DNA of 7,167 nucleotides from Gemmatimonadota bacterium. GTDB lineage: Bacteria; ARS69. A model generated the notes under the pieces. It saw nothing but the letters and a program-made list of their open reading frames with translations, did not search any database and was not told where the DNA came from. How positions within the stretch are numbered: the first letter of the stretch is position 1; the number at the start of each line of letters is the position of its first letter. This document shows positions 6,038-7,167 of the stretch, piece after piece. A program made the position numbers and the translations under genes. Where the stretch lies: contig BQJX01000133.1 in the NCBI GenBank assembly GCA_021604925.1, positions 1 through 7,167 of the forward strand. The letters are read 5' to 3'.

Positions 6038-7167
6038 ATGATGATGCGGGGCGGTCGGCCGGCGGGACGCCGGACCTGGGCCCGGACTCGGGCGGCGGCG
6101 GGATGCGGAGCGGGCAGCGCCGTCCTGGCCCTGGCGGTCGCCGGGACGCTGGGAGCCGGCGCGGACGCCCGGGCCGACGTTCTGGATCCCGGCCAACGCG
6201 TCTTCGTGGGCGGCGAGTTCCTCAACGAAGGCTTTGAAGACCCCGGCACATTTCCTCCACCCGGCTGGTCCTACGTACCGCTGCGCTCGTTCCCCCATGA
6301 TTGGCACGCCACCACGAACCCCGTCGAGGTTCACACCGGTGTGGGGGCCGCCGCGGTCGCCCACCAGGACTCGGTCATTCAGCAGGAGCAGCTGTACGCC
6401 CCGGACCTGGATCTGCAGGCGGAGTCGCCGGCGGGCATGTACCTGTCGTTCTGGTACCGCGCGGATCCGTTTTTCTTTCACGGCGTGGACACCGTGTTCC
6501 GCGTCCACGCGTCGCTGGACGGCGCGGCCTGGACCGCGCTCTTCCGGCTGGACGATGTGACCGAGAGCGGCTGGGCCTGGCGCAACGTGGTGGTGGATCT
6601 GTCCTCCTGGGCCGGCGTGCCCGGGCTGCTCAAGTTGCGATTCACGTACCGGGGCATCAGCGCGGGCGATGTGGCCATCGACGACGTGCGGGTGGGGTAC
6701 CTCACGCCGCCGGTCCCGCCCCCGAACGACGTGTGCGCGGGGGCCAACGCGCCCCAGTACACGCTGGGGCCGACCGTGGCGCCGTTCCAGGTGACGGGCA
6801 ACACGTTCTTCGCGCTCCACGACTACACGCTCACGCTGGGGGCCAGCTGCACCGGCCACGCCACCGAGGGCCGGGATCTGGTGTGGCGCGTGCTGGTGCC
6901 GCCGGGACACCACTTCGTGGCGACCATGACCACCGCCGGCAACTGGGACGATTCGCTGTTCCTGGTCAGCGACTGCGCGAATCCGGAGGGTACGTGCGTG
7001 GACGGCGATCGCGGCTTTCCGGATGGAGCCACGGTGGCGGTGCCCAACGCGGGCGGCTCCACGGCCACGTACTACCTGGTCGCCTCCGGGTGGGGCACGG
7101 CTTCGGGCGAGTTCACGCTGACCGGCGGCATCGAGCCCGGCATTGCGGTGGCGCCGACGAGCTGGGG
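6038..7167 (+). CDS. exported protein with choice-of-anchor-J/MAM-like domain and PPC-like domain (3' end outside window)
   Basis: The frame from ATG 6038 stays open to the right edge (376 complete codons), so the gene is truncated by the window. A long signal peptide is visible: MMM, an Arg-rich stretch (4-18), a hydrophobic core near 26-40, and likely cleavage after A44 or A46. Residues about 64-221 form a jelly-roll-like domain of the choice-of-anchor-J/cleaved-adhesin/MAM type, starting EGFEDPGTFPPPGW, with YLSFWYRAD in the middle and ending VAIDDVRVGY. After a Pro-rich linker, residues about 229-370 resemble a bacterial pre-peptidase-C-like beta-sandwich: NDVCAGA opening, DLVWRVLVPPG, a DDSLFLVSDC strand, YYLVASGWG, and four cysteines that could form disulfides. 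The last residues (PTSWG) may begin a C-terminal tail. No catalytic motif is seen. It probably acts in surface binding or adhesion, or is the accessory part of a larger secreted protein. Domain calls are by eye. Confidence 0.8.
   Translation, partial: MMMRGGRPAGRRTWARTRAAAGCGAGSAVLALAVAGTLGAGADARADVLDPGQRVFVGGEFLNEGFEDPGTFPPPGWSYVPLRSFPHDWHATTNPVEVHTGVGAAAVAHQDSVIQQEQLYAPDLDLQAESPAGMYLSFWYRADPFFFHGVDTVFRVHASLDGAAWTALFRLDDVTESGWAWRNVVVDLSSWAGVPGLLKLRFTYRGISAGDVAIDDVRVGYLTPPVPPPNDVCAGANAPQYTLGPTVAPFQVTGNTFFALHDYTLTLGASCTGHATEGRDLVWRVLVPPGHHFVATMTTAGNWDDSLFLVSDCANPEGTCVDGDRGFPDGATVAVPNAGGSTATYYLVASGWGTASGEFTLTGGIEPGIAVAPTSW

Noticed and set aside
5920..6560. Two short + strand open frames (5920-6237 and 6234-6560) before and within the last gene
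   Set aside because: They are in other frames from the continuous coding frame starting at 6038, and their translations look like Arg/Pro/Ser-rich shadows.
5978..6913. 311-codon - strand open frame opposite the secreted-protein gene
   Set aside because: The + strand frame has a signal peptide, a Shine-Dalgarno and two recognisable domains, while this one has a shadow-like composition.
1..7167. CRISPR array, tRNA, rRNA, insertion sequence or phage genes
   Set aside because: No regularly spaced repeats, tRNA-like cloverleaf, rRNA segment, transposase motifs or terminal inverted repeats were seen.

Overview
The window is a gene-dense, high-G+C (about two thirds by eye) bacterial stretch with every convincing gene on the + strand. 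It suggests a diderm bacterium from an FCB-like or neighbouring candidate phylum (for example Eisenbacteria-, Latescibacteria- or Gemmatimonadota-like). The main clue is the end of the M1 peptidase, a FlgD-Ig-like/type-A secretion-sorting module with a PNPF start and a GVYFVRLEATG-type end. Such modules are common on exported proteins in those lineages. The placement is inference; no rRNA or marker gene is present.

Positions 1-3761 hold a very tight gene cluster. It encodes an HflK-like SPFH protein with an extra N-terminal membrane segment (open at the left edge), HflC, a second HflK, and a ZIP-family metal transporter. The junctions are 1 nt, a 4-nt GTGA overlap and 3 nt, so co-transcription is very likely. 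HflK and HflC are inner-membrane prohibitin/stomatin-type proteins that form a cage around the FtsH protease. Two HflK-type proteins flanking one HflC, followed by a metal transporter, suggests a specialised membrane quality-control or metal-homeostasis unit. ftsH is not in the window.

Positions 3762-3809 form a 48-nt junction. It contains an extended -10-like element and a perfect 9-bp inverted repeat whose right arm contains the Shine-Dalgarno sequence of the next gene.

Positions 3810-5900 encode an exported M1-family zinc aminopeptidase with a signal peptide, the HExxH-x18-E site and a C-terminal sorting domain. A 137-nt gap (5901-6037) follows, with several inverted repeats, including a terminator-like hairpin and a possible promoter.

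From 6038 to the right edge runs an incomplete gene for an exported, non-enzymatic-looking protein with a choice-of-anchor-J/MAM-like jelly-roll domain and a pre-peptidase-C-like domain. The last two genes look like independent transcription units for extracellular proteins, functionally separate from the HflKC-ZIP cluster.
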